Source: Rosa chinensis (Eukaryota; Streptophyta; Magnoliopsida; Rosales; Rosaceae). Taken from it: a stretch of 64,000 nt of DNA. Below, piece after piece: positions 40,221 to 52,849 of this stretch (within the stretch, counting starts at the first letter, position 1; each line of letters starts with the position of its first letter). The stretch spans positions 1,202,001 to 1,266,000 of the forward strand of contig NC_037094.1 of the NCBI RefSeq assembly GCF_002994745.2, in the 5' to 3' direction. A program made the position numbers and the translations under genes. The notes beneath the pieces were generated by a model. That model was given only the letters and a program-made list of their open reading frames with translations, was not told the DNA's origin and made no database searches.

Positions 40221-41079
40221 TGCTTTTTGGGCTTCAAAGTTTCAGACTTTGATTCTCCTCAACCTCAAAGTTTCAAACTTTAATTTGTTTTCTTATTGAA
40301 CTACCAAATAAGCAAATGAGTTCTTCAGGAATCTAAAATGGGGCCTCCCTCAAATAGTTAAAAATGAAGTACCAACGACCAAGTAACAGAGTGTCGGCAT
40401 AAGTAGTTAATAATTTACCTACAACCTTACCTACAAACATTCTATACTCTTTTATTTGTAAGACTATTTAACATTCCCTTTGGACTTTTTTTTAATTAGA
40501 CTTTTTAACATTCCCTTTGGACTTGGAAGTGAGACTGACTGATCTGAGGGAGCTTTTGGGTTTTGGGTAGTCAACAATTACATGAGCAATTCATTACAAA
40601 AGTAGGTTTGCTAATTTGACTACTGGATTTGGGGCATGAGTTCCAGTGTTTAGTAAGAGAAGAATGATGTCAGGGGATTGATAATATACATAATTAAGTT
40701 CTTGAAAGATCTTAGAGAGCTTTTGGTTTTTGGGGTAGCCATCAATTACATAAGCAGTTCATTAGAAAATTAGCTTTGCTAAATTGACTACAAGATTTGG
40801 TGCATAAGTTTCAGGGTTTAGTAAGAGAAGTATGATGTCAGGGGATTGATAATGCAGAACTCGGTCTTAAAAGTCAGAGTCTGTCAACTGCTTTATAGAT
40901 TTTCATATCTTTTGGGTGTCTGTCATTTTGAGCCAAAACTTTATAGAATGTGCTCATATAAAAATGAAGCTGACTTTATCTGGAGAGTACGATCATCATC
41001 TTACAAATAAGTTTCTTTAAATTGCAGTTTGCCAATTTTGACTAGGAAAGCTATGGAAGCATATTGTAGAATGTTAGTT

Positions 41080-41343
41080 AGAGCAAGTTCACCCGTTGAG
41101 GTCACTGAGTCAATGTTATTCACTGCTTTTTACCTTTTATTTTCACTATTTAGTTCACTGAGCCAGATACTATTCACAAAATGTCACTTTAGGTCACTTT
41201 CTGGGTCAATTTCATGACCTGCAAACTGACATTCGGTGACCTTTTGTGAACAATATCTGACCCAGTGACCTAAATGGTGGAAATGAAAGGCAAAAAGCAG
41301 TTAATAGTATTGACCCAGTGACCCTAACAGGTGCACTTACTCT
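41080..41343. mobile_element. MITE with long inverted repeats
   Basis: The left end AGAGCAAGTTCACCCGTTGA and the reverse complement of the right end, AGAGTAAGTGCACCTGTTAG, match over most positions. The similarity continues inward (GGTCACTG.GTCAATN.TATTNACTGCTTTTT). It has a hAT-like MITE appearance and is 264 bp long. I could not identify a clean target duplication, and there is no ORF. Confidence 0.7.
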
Positions 41344-42636
41344 TATCTTAGGCTTTGTAAACATGGTGTTTCTTGGCCTAGCTTAAACTATGTTCATAAA
41401 ACAACTCTAAACAAATCAGCCTCCTTGATTTTGTGTAGAGCTGTTCAAATCTTATTCGCTTTGTGTGTGTGTGTGTGTGTGTGTGTTTTTTGGCAAAGTA
41501 CTAGCTTTGTGTGTTTAGTGTAATAGCAAGGTGTTTACTAACATGCTTGAAAGAAAATTAAATATGGACGAGATGCTAATTAAGGCATATATAAGGGAGG
41601 TGTAAATCAATGTGTTCAATGAATCCTCTCAAAGAGGAGAAGGCACAAGCAATTTGGTAAGCAAACAAAGTTGGTTTACAAGTTACAACCTTCTTCATCT
41701 TGCGAAGGAAACTTTATGAATCCACTACCGATAATGAACCGAATGGCGTCCTTGTATAGTACCTCACTTGGCTAAGTAGGGCTGGTCTAATCCTAAACAA
41801 TAACTACTATGTTTACAATATGACAAGCTCATAACTGGCCTCAATAGGGAAGCTAGCATTACATTTTCTTCCAAAATGACCGCTTATTTCACCAATTTAG
41901 AACACTCAGCAAAACCCACTACAGATATATAGATTCCTTTAGCACTTGCCATGATGATTCTATCCCTACCAAATGGACTACCCATATATATATATATCAG
42001 TTTGTACATGTGATGAGTACTTGGTCATTTTCTCTACCAAGTGGAGCTAGCGAGAGTTGTGTAGCACACCACACCCTTTAGTTGGTGAAGAAGTCAGCAT
42101 GAAATGAATTTATATTCAATATAGTCTTGTTTCCCAAAATCTTCTTCCTTCTTCTCCTTCACATGCTTGAGTTGGTATAATAAGCAAGTCACAATCATTG
42201 AACTAGCGAATTTGTGCTGCTCCTGGTAAGCAAAAGATACTGGTTTAGTTCAAGTTTGTCTTGACTAAAGCTCACCCTCTACCAACCCACTAATAGCTTT
42301 GGAACCTCACTTTTTAGTCTTAAGAATCAAATCAAGAAGGAAATGACAATAGGTTGCATATGTATAACATGACAAATCCGATAATTCAACACTAAAAGCT
42401 GTAATGGCCTGATCTTTATTAAGTTTGGGATAAAAAATTAGAAGCTACGTAGCAGCCAAGGTATCAAACAAATATCACCCTTTTGAAACTCATTTTGACA
42501 TGTTCGGTGTCGGCTATCCGTCCTCACCAACCCTCCAACCTCAGAAAATCTGTCTTTCCATATATACATTATAGCTGAGATAACTTACAATATTTTCCAG
42601 CATTAATCAAAGAATTGAGGTTAGAATTTTAGCGTG

Positions 42637-42644
42637 TATATAAA
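42637..42644 (+). promoter_or_regulatory. TATA box of the laccase gene
   Basis: TATATAAA lies 83 bases before the laccase ATG in GC-shifted context (GCGTGTATATAAAGAGAG). Position and sequence fit a plant core promoter. Confidence 0.5.
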
Positions 42645-42726
42645 GAGAGCTTGCATGAAAGTTTTGTAAAACTCAATTGGGGCATGCAATATATACAGTC
42701 CTAAGGCTTCTACTGAGGTTTTAGAA

Positions 42727-45039
42727 ATGGAGGGTTTTTGCCAGTTAGTATTGGTAAATCTGTTGATCATAGCTGGGGTTCTACCATCTTGTGTTCCACA
42801 AACAACACGGCGCTTTGAATTTAATGTAAGCTATCTAGCCAGAGTGTATGTAAACTTTTGTTTCTTTCATTGTGCGATCATCCAATGAAATTAGGGAACT
42901 GAAAGCTTGAAATTTGGTTGTTTTGTTGCTTTTTCAGGTTGAGTGGAAAAATGTGACCCGTTTGTGCCACACGAAGCCACTTCTAACTGTGAATGGTGAG
43001 TATCCAGGTCCAACGATTGCAGTTCATGAAGGTGATGATGTCGAAATTAAGGTGACTAATAGCATTGCGCAGAACACTACCCTCCATTGGTGAGCTTAAT
43101 TCAGAAACTGACTTCGTACTTGCTTTGAAGACTGATCAAACTATATTCTGACTCAAAAGATTTTGGTCACGACAGGCATGGTATAAGGCAACTAAGAACA
43201 GGATGGGCAGACGGTCCAGCTTACATTACACAATGTCCGATTGGAGGAGGGAAGACCTACACATACAAGTTCACTGTAATCAACCAGAGAGGCACCCTTT
43301 GGTGGCATTCTCATCATTCGTGGCAACGAGCTTCTGTTTATGGCGCTTTTATCATCCACCCTCGCATGCCATATCCATTTTCAGTTCCAATTCAAGATGA
43401 ATTCCCCATCATCTTTGGTAATAATTTGATAATACAGTTGTTGCTGGCAGCACCAGTTCTAGTTGTTAATTAGTTTAATATACATTGTTACCCCTTTTCC
43501 GACAACATACTTAAGATTTTGGGGCATAGTTTTAGCGGTTAGCTTGATATATATTGTTGGCCTATTTCCTGACCATTTCATATTCATATTATTTATTTGT
43601 GAGTTTTATCTTGACATCTATGTTCTACGTTTGGCTGCAGGTGAATGGTGGAATGGAGATATAGATTCAGTCGAAAGTGAAATGATGAAGTATGGGGGTG
43701 GCCCTGATATTTCAAATGCATATACCATAAATGGTTTACCAGGGCCATTCTATAATTGCTCGAACAAAGGTATATATATCCTATAACTTTGATCATACAA
43801 GAGGCTAAAATCTTACCATAAATATGATTGATTTGTAGCCAAGAGGCAGAGAATTATCACTATCACTATCATATTTGACACAGCAATTTTACATTGTCAG
43901 TGTTGTTATGATGTGCAGATACATTGATCAACACTGTGGAACATGGCAAAACATACATGCTTAGAATCATCAATGCAGCACTGAATGATGAGCTATTCTT
44001 TGCTGTTGCTAATCACACATTGACGGTTGTGGAGATTGATGCAGCGTACACAAAACCATTCAAAACCAAAGCCATTATGATAGCTCCTGGTCAAACCACC
44101 AATGTTCTGCTCACTGCTACTCAAGTGCCTGATTCCTCCGGCATGTTCTTAATGGCTGCCTGGACTTACCTCACATCTGTTTTTCCTTTCAATAATTCCA
44201 CCACAGCCGGTTTCTTGCAGTACAAGAACCCAATGAGTACTGATCACATGAGTAAGCACCCGAAAAAGGTTACTATTTTTGATCCTGTCATGTACAACTT
44301 TCCTCAGATGGATGATACCAAATATTACACTAAATTTGATGACAATCTGAGAAGCCTTTCCTCCCCTCGGTATCCATGTAATGTGCCAAAAACTATCCAC
44401 AAACGGATAGTGACAGTTATAAGCCTTAATCTCCAAGATTGTCCTGCTAACAAAACCTGCAAGGGCTATGCCAACAAGAGGTTCTATGCTTCAATGAACA
44501 ACCAGTCCTTTGTTCGTCCCACCGTGTCAATATTGGAATCTCATTACAAGAAGCTCAAAAAAAGTCAGTACTCCACCGATTTCCCAGAGAAGCCTCGAAG
44601 GCCATTTGACTATACCGGGGTGAATCCAATCGCCAAAAACATGAACACAGAATTTGGTACAAAGATCATACAAGTCCCTTATGGAACAAACTTGGAATTT
44701 GTGCTGCAAGGCACAAGCTTCCTTAATGTGGAGAACCACCCTATTCATTTTCACGGACACAACTTCTTCATAGTTGGAAAGGGGTTTGGGAACTTCAATG
44801 TCTCCACGGATCCAGCAAAGTACAACCTTGTTGATCCTCCTGAGAGAAACACTGTGGCAGTTCCAAGTGGAGGATGGGCAGCGATTCGGTTCAAGGCCGA
44901 TAATCCAGGAGTGTGGTTCATACATTGTCATCTTGAAGAACACACTTCTTGGGGTCTTGCCTCAGGCTTCATAGTTCAAAATGGTCATGGACCATCTCAA
45001 TCCTTGCTTCCTCCTCCTAAAGATCTTCCCTCATGCTGA
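42727..45039 (+). CDS. Laccase (multicopper oxidase), probable LAC1-group
   Basis: Five exons: 42727-42825, 42938-43089, 43176-43417, 43641-43769, 43919-45039; 580 aa, usual for plant laccases. A hydrophobic signal peptide ([16 protein letters not shown]) directs it to the apoplast. All four copper-ligand blocks are present: HWHG at 83-86, WWHSHHSW with H128/H130, [11 protein letters not shown] with H481/H484/H486, and HCHLEEH at 543-549. The ending [16 protein letters not shown] is the family C-terminus. It oxidises phenolics such as monolignols or flavonoids, but the substrate cannot be set from sequence. Many NxS/T sites suggest glycosylation. LAC1 assignment is based on its place beside MPK8- and MFT-type genes as in Arabidopsis, so no symbol is given. 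Long minus-strand ORFs here are shadows. Confidence 0.92.
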
Positions 45040-46708
45040 TCAAGACATCTAGCTAGTACTATCAAATGTGCTTCACAAAATTTTGTTACACCAATATGTA
45101 AGCTTATATTTGTATAATTACTCGGTTTGAACTCAAAGGTATATATATTCTTGGACTTAAACTTCTTCAACCTATCTAGATGATGATAAACCAGTTTCAT
45201 ATATAAGAATGATGTCTTACTCATTGATTATGCAGTAGAGCAAAACCAAACTATAATGCCTTTTAGAATAGGAATAACAACAAAAAGGGGTGATGCGTTC
45301 ATAATTATAGTCACATTAATTGTAATAGTATAATTGATTAAGGAAGACATTAAACAAGTTACAATGGAACAAAAAGCTAAAAGAGAAAGGTATCCTTTTT
45401 AGACTAAAAGAGAGAAGCACTTGAGTACCATCTTTGGTGACCGTCACTAACATAACAGAGTTAGATGGAGGATAATAATTTGTAAATTACCAGACAGAGA
45501 CCTGTAGTCTGGTAAATGTTATCTTCATTATTGCAAAGAAGATAGAGAAACAACCTGGAAATAAGCCAAAATGAAAGGTCATCAAAGAAAGATAGTGACA
45601 TTTCACTTGAAAAGTTGCTAGTGTGAGAAGTCTTTTGTACACTTTCTGCAAAGGAACACCAGCAACCATATCTGTTATATTCTTCTTCTTTGTTGTATAA
45701 TATATATTAAAAAAAAAAAAAACAAACATATCCTGTATATTCTTTATAGGGTGAGAGATGCCTTGGGCACTCTTAAGTCAATTCCATTGCACTAAACTAA
45801 TGCCAGGGTTTTAGGTTCTTCTCACTTCTAATGCATGGAAAACAGTCAAGGATCTTTCCAATGTTCTCAAATTTGTCAATGTATTACTAAACAAAATGGT
45901 TTGTGGGAACCCAGTTGGATTAGTTATGGGGGAAGGAATAGAAGAAACAGATGCGCACATATGTATAATTACTTGACAAACCGATGAATATTTTACATTG
46001 TTCACAAGCATGGAGCTACACTATGCTACAAGGCTATGACTTATTTTAACATGTTTGATTTGTTGAACCCTCAACCGATATGGTTACTAGACTTCTATAA
46101 TGCTTTTATTATCAAATTCATCAATATTTTGATGAAAACAAAATGTGGGTTCCCAAACCATAATGTTTAGAATTTTCACAGATGATGCATACAACCAAAC
46201 TTCATGGACTTGGTTATGTATGTATGAACACTTTTAACTTGCACGAGAAAATGTTATGTTAAAGATATACTCAAATCAAAAATATGTATGTAATCTAATT
46301 CAATTTCACAAGCATCTTTATGATATTTTCAACATAACACCTAAAATCATTTGTGAGTTGAAATTTTAACTTATGAATTCTTTACAAGAAAAATGCTTTT
46401 GTTACTAAACTAAATTATCGAAAGTATGAATGATTTGTTGATGATATATACTACTAATCTCCTTCAGCTTTATCCACATTTTATTACAGAATGCATATAA
46501 ATGCAGTATAGTTGAAGTTGGATCTAGCAAACAGCCAAACCAGCCCCAACCCTACCATCCTTTTTTCTCACTTGCATTTGCTCCCAACACTACCCACACC
46601 CCCCACCATCACTTTTGCTTCATTCATCACCCTCCTACACTCTCACTCACCCCCTTCTCCCTCACGCACATTGCAGAAAACCCAAAATCCAAACTCAACA
46701 AACCCACA
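45040..46708. other. Spacer between laccase and SPARK genes
   Basis: AT-rich without recognisable genes or repeats. TATAAAT at 46496-46502 may be the core promoter of the gene starting at 46709. The following 200 bases are C- and CT-rich, like a leader. Confidence 0.4.
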
Positions 46709-48441
46709 ATGTCCTCAAACCCACCACCACTCTTCACCTTCCTTTGCTTCCTCTTCACTTTGTTACCGTCCTCACTGGGTCTATCGGACCCGAAGCCGGC
46801 CTTGGTGCAGTCATTCCTTCCCAAATCTTCTCCCCCAGCTACAATCCCTGCATTCCCAGAGCAATCCAACATAGCCGGCTGCCCACTTCAGCTCCCTGAT
46901 GAGCTCTTCCACGGCGTAAAGGAAGCCTGCTCCGCCAAAAAAGGCGACCCGACTGGCCATTTACAGCACAGCCGCTGCTGCCCAGTGCTGGCGGCGTGGC
47001 TATACTCGGCCTACTCCGCCACTGCACTGGGCAGAAGCGGCCAAGTAGGCCCTGCAGTGGCGGGTCACGGTAGTACTACTACTACTACCGCTTATGACCC
47101 GCCACTGCTTCCTGATGACTCAGAAACTTGTGTTCAGGACTTGGGAAAGGCACTGAACGCAAAAGGAATAGAGCTGATGAAGCCAAATGAGACCTGTGAC
47201 ATGGTCTATTGCTACTGTGGGATCAGATTGCACCCTTTGACCTGCCCTGAGGCATTTTCAGTGAACCAAAAAGGGAAACTTGTTGGGGATGAGAGTGTCA
47301 AGAAGTTGGAGAAGAATTGCTTGAGCAGCAGTACCAATGTCAATAAGTTCCCTGGTCTTGGTGGCTGCTCCAAATGCCTGAACAGTCTCTACCTTGTAAG
47401 TTAATTTCTTTGATCTCTTTGATTACTATACTCGGTATACCTTCAATTTTGGTTTTGGTTTGCGCAATGCTGAAGAAGATGAACAAGAATCTGATCAGGG
47501 TTTCTTCTGGGTCTTCTTGCTTGATAATTTAGGAAAGTGTTCCTGCTTCTGTTCCTTTCTCTATTACTTTGCCTAGATTACCCTGCTAACAAGAATTTGT
47601 AAACCTTAGACGCGCCATAACAGCGAGTGTGATACATGCTGAATTATAACACTATAGAGAAGGTCACCAAGTCAAAGAAATAAAAGCTAAAGCTGCATAT
47701 AACTACATTAGCAAGGACTATTTATTTAGCAACAAGAAGTGACTAGTCAGAATAAATGTGCACTCCGGCCAACTCTATTTATCTCGGAATTTATTGGTCG
47801 GAAAATTTTTAGGGCTCGTTAAATGTTTAGCAATGCAGATAAGATATGATCATGCTAGTTACGATCATATTAGTTATAATGCACCGAAACACTTCGATCA
47901 GAATTCCAAAATTCAGTTTGGGAACAAGACTGTTGTAGGTACTCGGTTTTGGAGTGCCTTGCAACCTAATTGTATGCTATGCATTTGGTTGATTTGATGG
48001 TTTACCCACTAGTTAGTAAATTAAACTTCTTGCACCAAACCATTGTTTGTCCAACCAATACCTCTTTCATCTAGTTTCTTTTTAAATTTGTGCGGAATTG
48101 GTTATGTGCAGCTTAACAAGAAGAAGACTTCCAATTCAAGCAAAATGGAGGACAGGACCACCAAAATGCACAACAAAGACTGTCAGCTGATGGGTCTCAC
48201 ATGGCTTCTTGCCAAGAATCGGACGGCCTACATGCACACCGTTACATCCGTCTTCCGGGCTATCATGGTAAGCAATGACGGCTCTGATCCTCAGTCGTGC
48301 ACTCTCAACAGTGACGGAATGCCTCTAGCCGTCGATTCGTCAGAAATCTCAGATCAATCCTCTTCCAGCATCCTTGCAGTTTCAATCACATTCTGCACAG
48401 TGTCACTTACTTTGTTGTATGTGCAGCTTACCCTGTGCTAA
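46709..48441 (+). CDS. SPARK-type GPI-anchored protein (At4g28100-like)
   Basis: Exons 46709-47395 and 48112-48441, phase 0; 338 aa. The signal peptide is PPPLFTFLCFLFTLLPSSLG. The cysteine-rich SPARK-like region shows CPLQLPDELFHGVKEAC, HSRCCPVLAAWLYSAYSATA, CVQDLGKALNAKGIELMKPN, CDMVYCYCGIRLHPLTCPE and GGCSKCLNSLY. After the intron: DCQLMGLTWLLAKNRTAY. The C-terminus has a small-residue stretch (SEISDQSSSS) followed by a hydrophobic tail (ILAVSITFCTVSLTLLYV), the classic GPI-attachment signal, so the product should sit on the outer face of the plasma membrane. Molecular function is unknown. Similarity to Arabidopsis At4g28100 is recognised from the cysteine pattern. The intron is 716 bp. 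Confidence 0.88.
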
Positions 48442-50400
48442 GACCAAGTTTATGATCCATGGTCTCTGAGATCTATGTAGTTTAGTACTCTGTAATTGTT
48501 GTACGTTTTATAGTTTCAAAAATTGCTCTTCGCGTTTTATGACATGCCCAATTGCCTCATGCATCGGATGCTTCGAGTGTGTTTTGTTTTTTTCCATCTA
48601 ATTAGAGATCGAAGATCGAACTCCTAATGTGTCCTAATCGAAACACACAACGGTTCCAACTAGAACCACAAATCCTGTTGATCTTTCTGAACAGTATGGA
48701 GAATTATTGTCCAAAAACTAATGTGGGCCTCTGGTAACATGTCCCAAATGGGGACTGGTGCTTTGTTTTGGAGGGACAAATAATTGCTGCTGCATGTAAG
48801 TAGCATGGAGGCATTAGTTTGTGACAGTTGTGTTCTTCACGGGAGATATATGAAATGTCAACCTCTCATCTCCCAACTAGGGCCCGAAGCCTTTACCTTC
48901 TCTGGTTTTTTCATATGAAGATGGAGGCAGAGTGGTGCAGATGGAGCTTCATACATTAAACATAAAGGGATGGTTTGTGTGTGTTTCTGCAAGAGTAGCA
49001 GAGTGTCATACATGTCCTGCCTCTGGAATGTTTGAAGCATTATGGTCTTAATTGCAAAGCCTGCAAAGCTTTAGGGTGAAAATGACTCCCAGTCTCCCAT
49101 ATTGGCAGTGTGGTTGGAGATGTGTCACCCTATACCCTAAACTGTATTACAATATTTCATTGATAATCGGGGGGCATCAAGGACTCCGTGAGCCATGCGG
49201 CCCAATTCAATAACTCATTTACCGGGAGATCATAAATCTGGCAAGCCCGCGACGCCGCGAGCAACATCTTTTTTATCACTTGAAGGGGATTTGGATGTGA
49301 GTGTTTGGGCTAGCTTCCAAAAACGCAAAATCCGAATTTGACCGATCCATAGGTCATGTCACTCATGTGTGTTGATTGGAGGGTATACACTTGAGAATAT
49401 AGTTTTTTGCCATTCCCGTCTTAATTTCAAATATTCACATTCAAAAGTCGAAAATTGAAAAAACGAAACTAAGAAGAAAAGAATATTGAAATAGAGGAAA
49501 TTGGAGCTTTTTCGCCACCTCGGGTTTTCACCTTTTCTTTTTTCTTAAAAAAACCACCTCCCTATTTCTATTTTGCAGGTACAATTGGTCGTAAATCCTA
49601 GCCCAAAGAACTACAAGTGCATTACATTTAAAAAGAACTATAACTACTTGGCTATTTCTAAGGTGTATTTAGAGCAACTCTTGATTTCTTTAATTGGAAA
49701 TATTTCAAAGCACCAACTTACACTTGTACCAACAGGATCGGACGGCTGATTAACATCAAGTGCAGTTTTTTATTATTTATTTTAGTAAAAAATTGGCCAC
49801 AAATATCAAGTACTGTGATCACTTATTAGGTGTCGGCATAGAAACTTGCAGCTCCACTGAATTCGGTCCAGCCCAATATGTGACATGGTCCTATTGGTGT
49901 TTATGGGACCTTATTGGGCCCTGTTGGCAGAACAAACTGGGGACTGGGGACTCTGGTCCTCTTCACACACACAACTAAGCACATCAGAACATTTTCACAG
50001 AGAATCTTTACCGGTGGGTCATGCTGACGCAAGTCTTTGTAGTTTACTAAACCACCTTTAGAAAAGCCAAGGCTTCCATTAAAACAAGGACAAAAGCACA
50101 GCCAGTTAGATTTTTTTTCTACCTTTTCTTTTCCTTGAAAAAAGAGTGAGAGTTACAAACCAAGGCTCTGATCTCCTGCACTCCTGCTCACATTTACAAC
50201 CTGTACCCGCCTCACCAAACCCCTCATTTTTCCTGTGGGCTCCATGCAGCTGGTTTGTCGCGACTTGTTTTCAAGCTTATCTTGTGGTTGCATGAAGGCC
50301 TGGGAGTATTTACTGTTGGCTGATACATGTGTAAGGTGCTTGCCTGTGATCGACGGTCCTGATCGCGCCATTTGGATGAAGGAAACCAAGGGATGGTGGT
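48442..50400. other. Spacer, no supported gene
   Basis: Short ORFs only, on both strands, without family signatures. 50150-50400 is unusually GC-balanced and open on both strands but has no recognisable protein; it lies directly upstream of the MFT core promoter and may be regulatory DNA. Confidence 0.35.
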
Positions 50401-50421
50401 TTTACCTCTCAGATGGAGGTC

Positions 50422-50427
50422 CACGTG
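50422..50427 (+). promoter_or_regulatory. G-box upstream of MFT
   Basis: A perfect CACGTG palindrome (GGTCCACGTGTAGG) about 195 bases before the MFT ATG. G-boxes of this form are bound by bZIP factors such as ABI5. The ABI5-MFT link is established in Arabidopsis seeds; binding at this site is inferred. Confidence 0.6.
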
Positions 50428-50451
50428 TAGGTCTGAGCTTTCTGATGGCCT

Positions 50452-50460
50452 ATGCATGCA
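50452..50460 (+). promoter_or_regulatory. RY element upstream of MFT
   Basis: ATGCATGCA contains the CATGCA RY core recognised by B3 factors of the ABI3/FUS3 group. It sits 25 bases downstream of the G-box, a common seed-promoter pairing. Confidence 0.6.
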
Positions 50461-50494
50461 CCAGAGGACAGGGCCTATTTCACTTTTACACTCC

Positions 50495-50503
50495 TATATA
50501 AAA
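50495..50503 (+). promoter_or_regulatory. TATA box of MFT
   Basis: TATATAAAA about 120 bases before the ATG, followed at once by a telo-box-like AAACCCTA (50501-50508). A start site near 50530 would give a leader of roughly 90 bases. Confidence 0.6.
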
Positions 50504-50621
50504 CCCTACCCGCTCCTCTGCTCTCTGCACACAATTTCAGAACTTGTTTAAGCTTTGCATGCTTGATCAGCTGCTTCTTGCTCTTCATTTTCTTCACTCT
50601 GTTTTCGTTTTCTCCGATACC

Positions 50622-51976
50622 ATGGCCGCCTCCGTTGATCCTTTGGTCGTCGGCCGCGTGATCGGCGATGTGGTCGACATGTTTGTCCCGACTGTGAACA
50701 TGTCTGTTTACTTTGGTTCAAAGCACGTCACCAATGGCTGTGACATCAAACCCTCCATCGCCGTTAGCCCTCCGAAAGTGACCTTCTCCGGTCACCCCGG
50801 CGAGCTTTACACCCTGGTTTGCCTTGTTTAACCCTTTGCATGCATGTGTGATATTTTAACATCTTTAGATTTCTGGATGATCCGGTACCTTATGAGATGG
50901 TTGATCATGCTTGCAGGTCATGACTGATCCCGATGCTCCCAGTCCAAGTGAGCCTAGCATGCGAGAATGGGTTCATTGGTCCGCTTCTTTTTCTTCTTGT
51001 TGTTATGGTTGCATGGATTTTTGGTGTTGAATTTTCTTTTTCTTGTGCACAAAACCTCAGGGTCGACATTGTTTGTGATTTCAGGATCATGGCTGATATT
51101 CCTGGAGGAACAAATCCTATTAGAGGTGATTCATTCAACTTTACATGCATGGATTTTCAGGGATGTTTGTATGTATATGTTGAAGTCTGTGCAAAAACAT
51201 TGTATTCGGGTCTCAGAGAAGAATCTTTCAGGTTTCAGGCGAGAATTAAACATGCATGCCTAACTCTGATGTTTTCAGACTTGTAAAGATCTTCAGTGTT
51301 GCATCACATCACTCATGTCCTCGTGTATGTAATATATATTGTCCAAAAATACTCTGATATACCTCTTATACCTCATAAACATATGTCATTGAGCCGCAAA
51401 CTTTCAGGTTTATTTTACCGAAAAAAAGATGGGTTTGGGGTTTACACAACAAACAAAATCCTTTAACCTGCATGAATTAATTTTCTTCACATATAGGGTT
51501 TGTTTGTTTCTACTAATTACATGGTGGCAACACGTGGCTTATCCATAGATGAGCTAGGTTGCTATTGACACGTATTTGCCAGATGCCAAGGTCTCCATGT
51601 CCATGTACCCTTCTCACTTCCACGTGCACGACACTGGATTTTGGAAGGGCTTCATTGCCAAGCTGTTTATGATTCATATTAAGCTTCATTTTAATTAACA
51701 ATAATAATATACTCACATGAAAGTAGCTGACTATTTGTTATTGTTTTTGTTGCAGGAAAAGAGATACTGCCCTACGTCGGACCAAGGCCACCGGTGGGAA
51801 TTCACCGTTACATTTTGGTGCTGTTTCAGCAGAAGGTGCCTATGGGACTCGTGGATCAACCCCCGACTCGAGCCCATTTCAACACTCGCTATTTCGCAGC
51901 GCAGCTTGACCTAGGCCTGCCCGTGTCCACCGTGTATTTTAATTCACAGAAGGAGCCGGCCAACCGGAGGCGTTGA
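50622..51976 (+). CDS. MFT: MOTHER OF FT AND TFL1 (PEBP family)
   Basis: Four exons in the usual PEBP gene layout: 50622-50816, 50917-50978, 51085-51125 and 51756-51976; 172 aa. It starts MAASVDPLVVGRVIGD. The ligand-pocket motif DPDAPSPSEP is at 69-78 and GIHR at 114-117. At the position that is Tyr in FT and His in TFL1 it has Trp83 (MREWVHW), the MFT-specific residue. It ends QKEPANRRR. MFT promotes or restrains seed germination downstream of ABA and gibberellin in different species. The promoter carries a G-box and an RY element, which fits seed expression. The first two introns are about 100 bp; intron 3 is 630 bp. The gene lies at the end of the block shared with Arabidopsis At1g18100-At1g18190. 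Confidence 0.96.
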
Positions 51977-52849
51977 GCGTTGGCGTACTACAGATGCTCC
52001 GGTGGTGCGAAGCTAGCTAAACTATAGTAGCAATAAAGGAGGAGATCAGCTAGCCTAGCTTGTTAATTAATAATTAGCGTGTTTATTAGAGTGTGCTTAA
52101 AGCCTGTAATCATCGTGTAGTGACTCTGGGTTGGGGGTTAAAAACTTAACCTGCCTGATCAGTACTCAGAGGTACTGTCACCTTTCCTTGTTTTCTATAT
52201 AATCTGTTTCAAGTTTTGAATGTCTAGATATATAAATGCTTCACAGCTTCAGGATTCCAAGCATAACTTGTTACAGACTACTAATAACAAGCGCGCGCGC
52301 ACACTCAAACACACACAAAAGGAAGGAAGGAAAAGAATGAAACAAAAGGAGGAGGGAAGTTGCAAATGCTTGGCTGTGAAAATGTATCAGACTGTTCTAC
52401 AAGTCGCTAGCTTCAGAACATCGCTTATCAGTACGTAGCAAAAGAAAAGCTTAAGAGACCAGATCCTTTGCAGAGAGCTCATTGAAAAATAATAAGTTTT
52501 CCATATCTGATACATATCACATTAAAAATCCAAAATCCAACTAATTAATTCAACAAGTAATTAGGATATAGTTTTCATGATTAACAAATCAAGAAAGCAC
52601 ATAAAAATCTTACCCAAGTATAAATCCACAAAGCTATAGATCGCACACCGGTTGATATTGTTCGAAATCTAAAGAAAAAATGGGCGATTTTGGTTTTATG
52701 TGAAAAAGGGTCTTAAAAAAACTGGGCGATTTTGGTTTTACGTGAAAAAAGATTAGAAAAATACAATACATACCACCAAATGCATAATCTGAGTTAAATT
52801 TGACAATAAAGATGGTCAGTTGTAACGTCTACTGCTTTAATGAGTAATT
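51977..52849. other. MFT 3' flank
   Basis: MFT 3' UTR then AT-rich DNA. A short tandem duplication of about 51 bp lies near 52678-52745 (TGGGCGATTTTGGTTTTA twice). No gene seen. Confidence 0.5.

Larger units (their letters stand above)
40221..42726. other. Spacer with a duplication, a MITE and a microsatellite
   Basis: 40548-40685 and 40715-40852 are diverged direct repeats (period about 167 bp, sharing GTTTAGTAAGAGAAG and TGATGTCAGGGGATTGATAA). 41080-41343 is a MITE (separate entry). 41464-41486 is a (TG)n run. The last ~100 bases are the laccase promoter. No gene seen. Confidence 0.5.

Noticed and set aside
44527..44943. 138-codon minus ORF opposite laccase
   Set aside because: Antisense of the conserved copper-binding exon; no independent signature.
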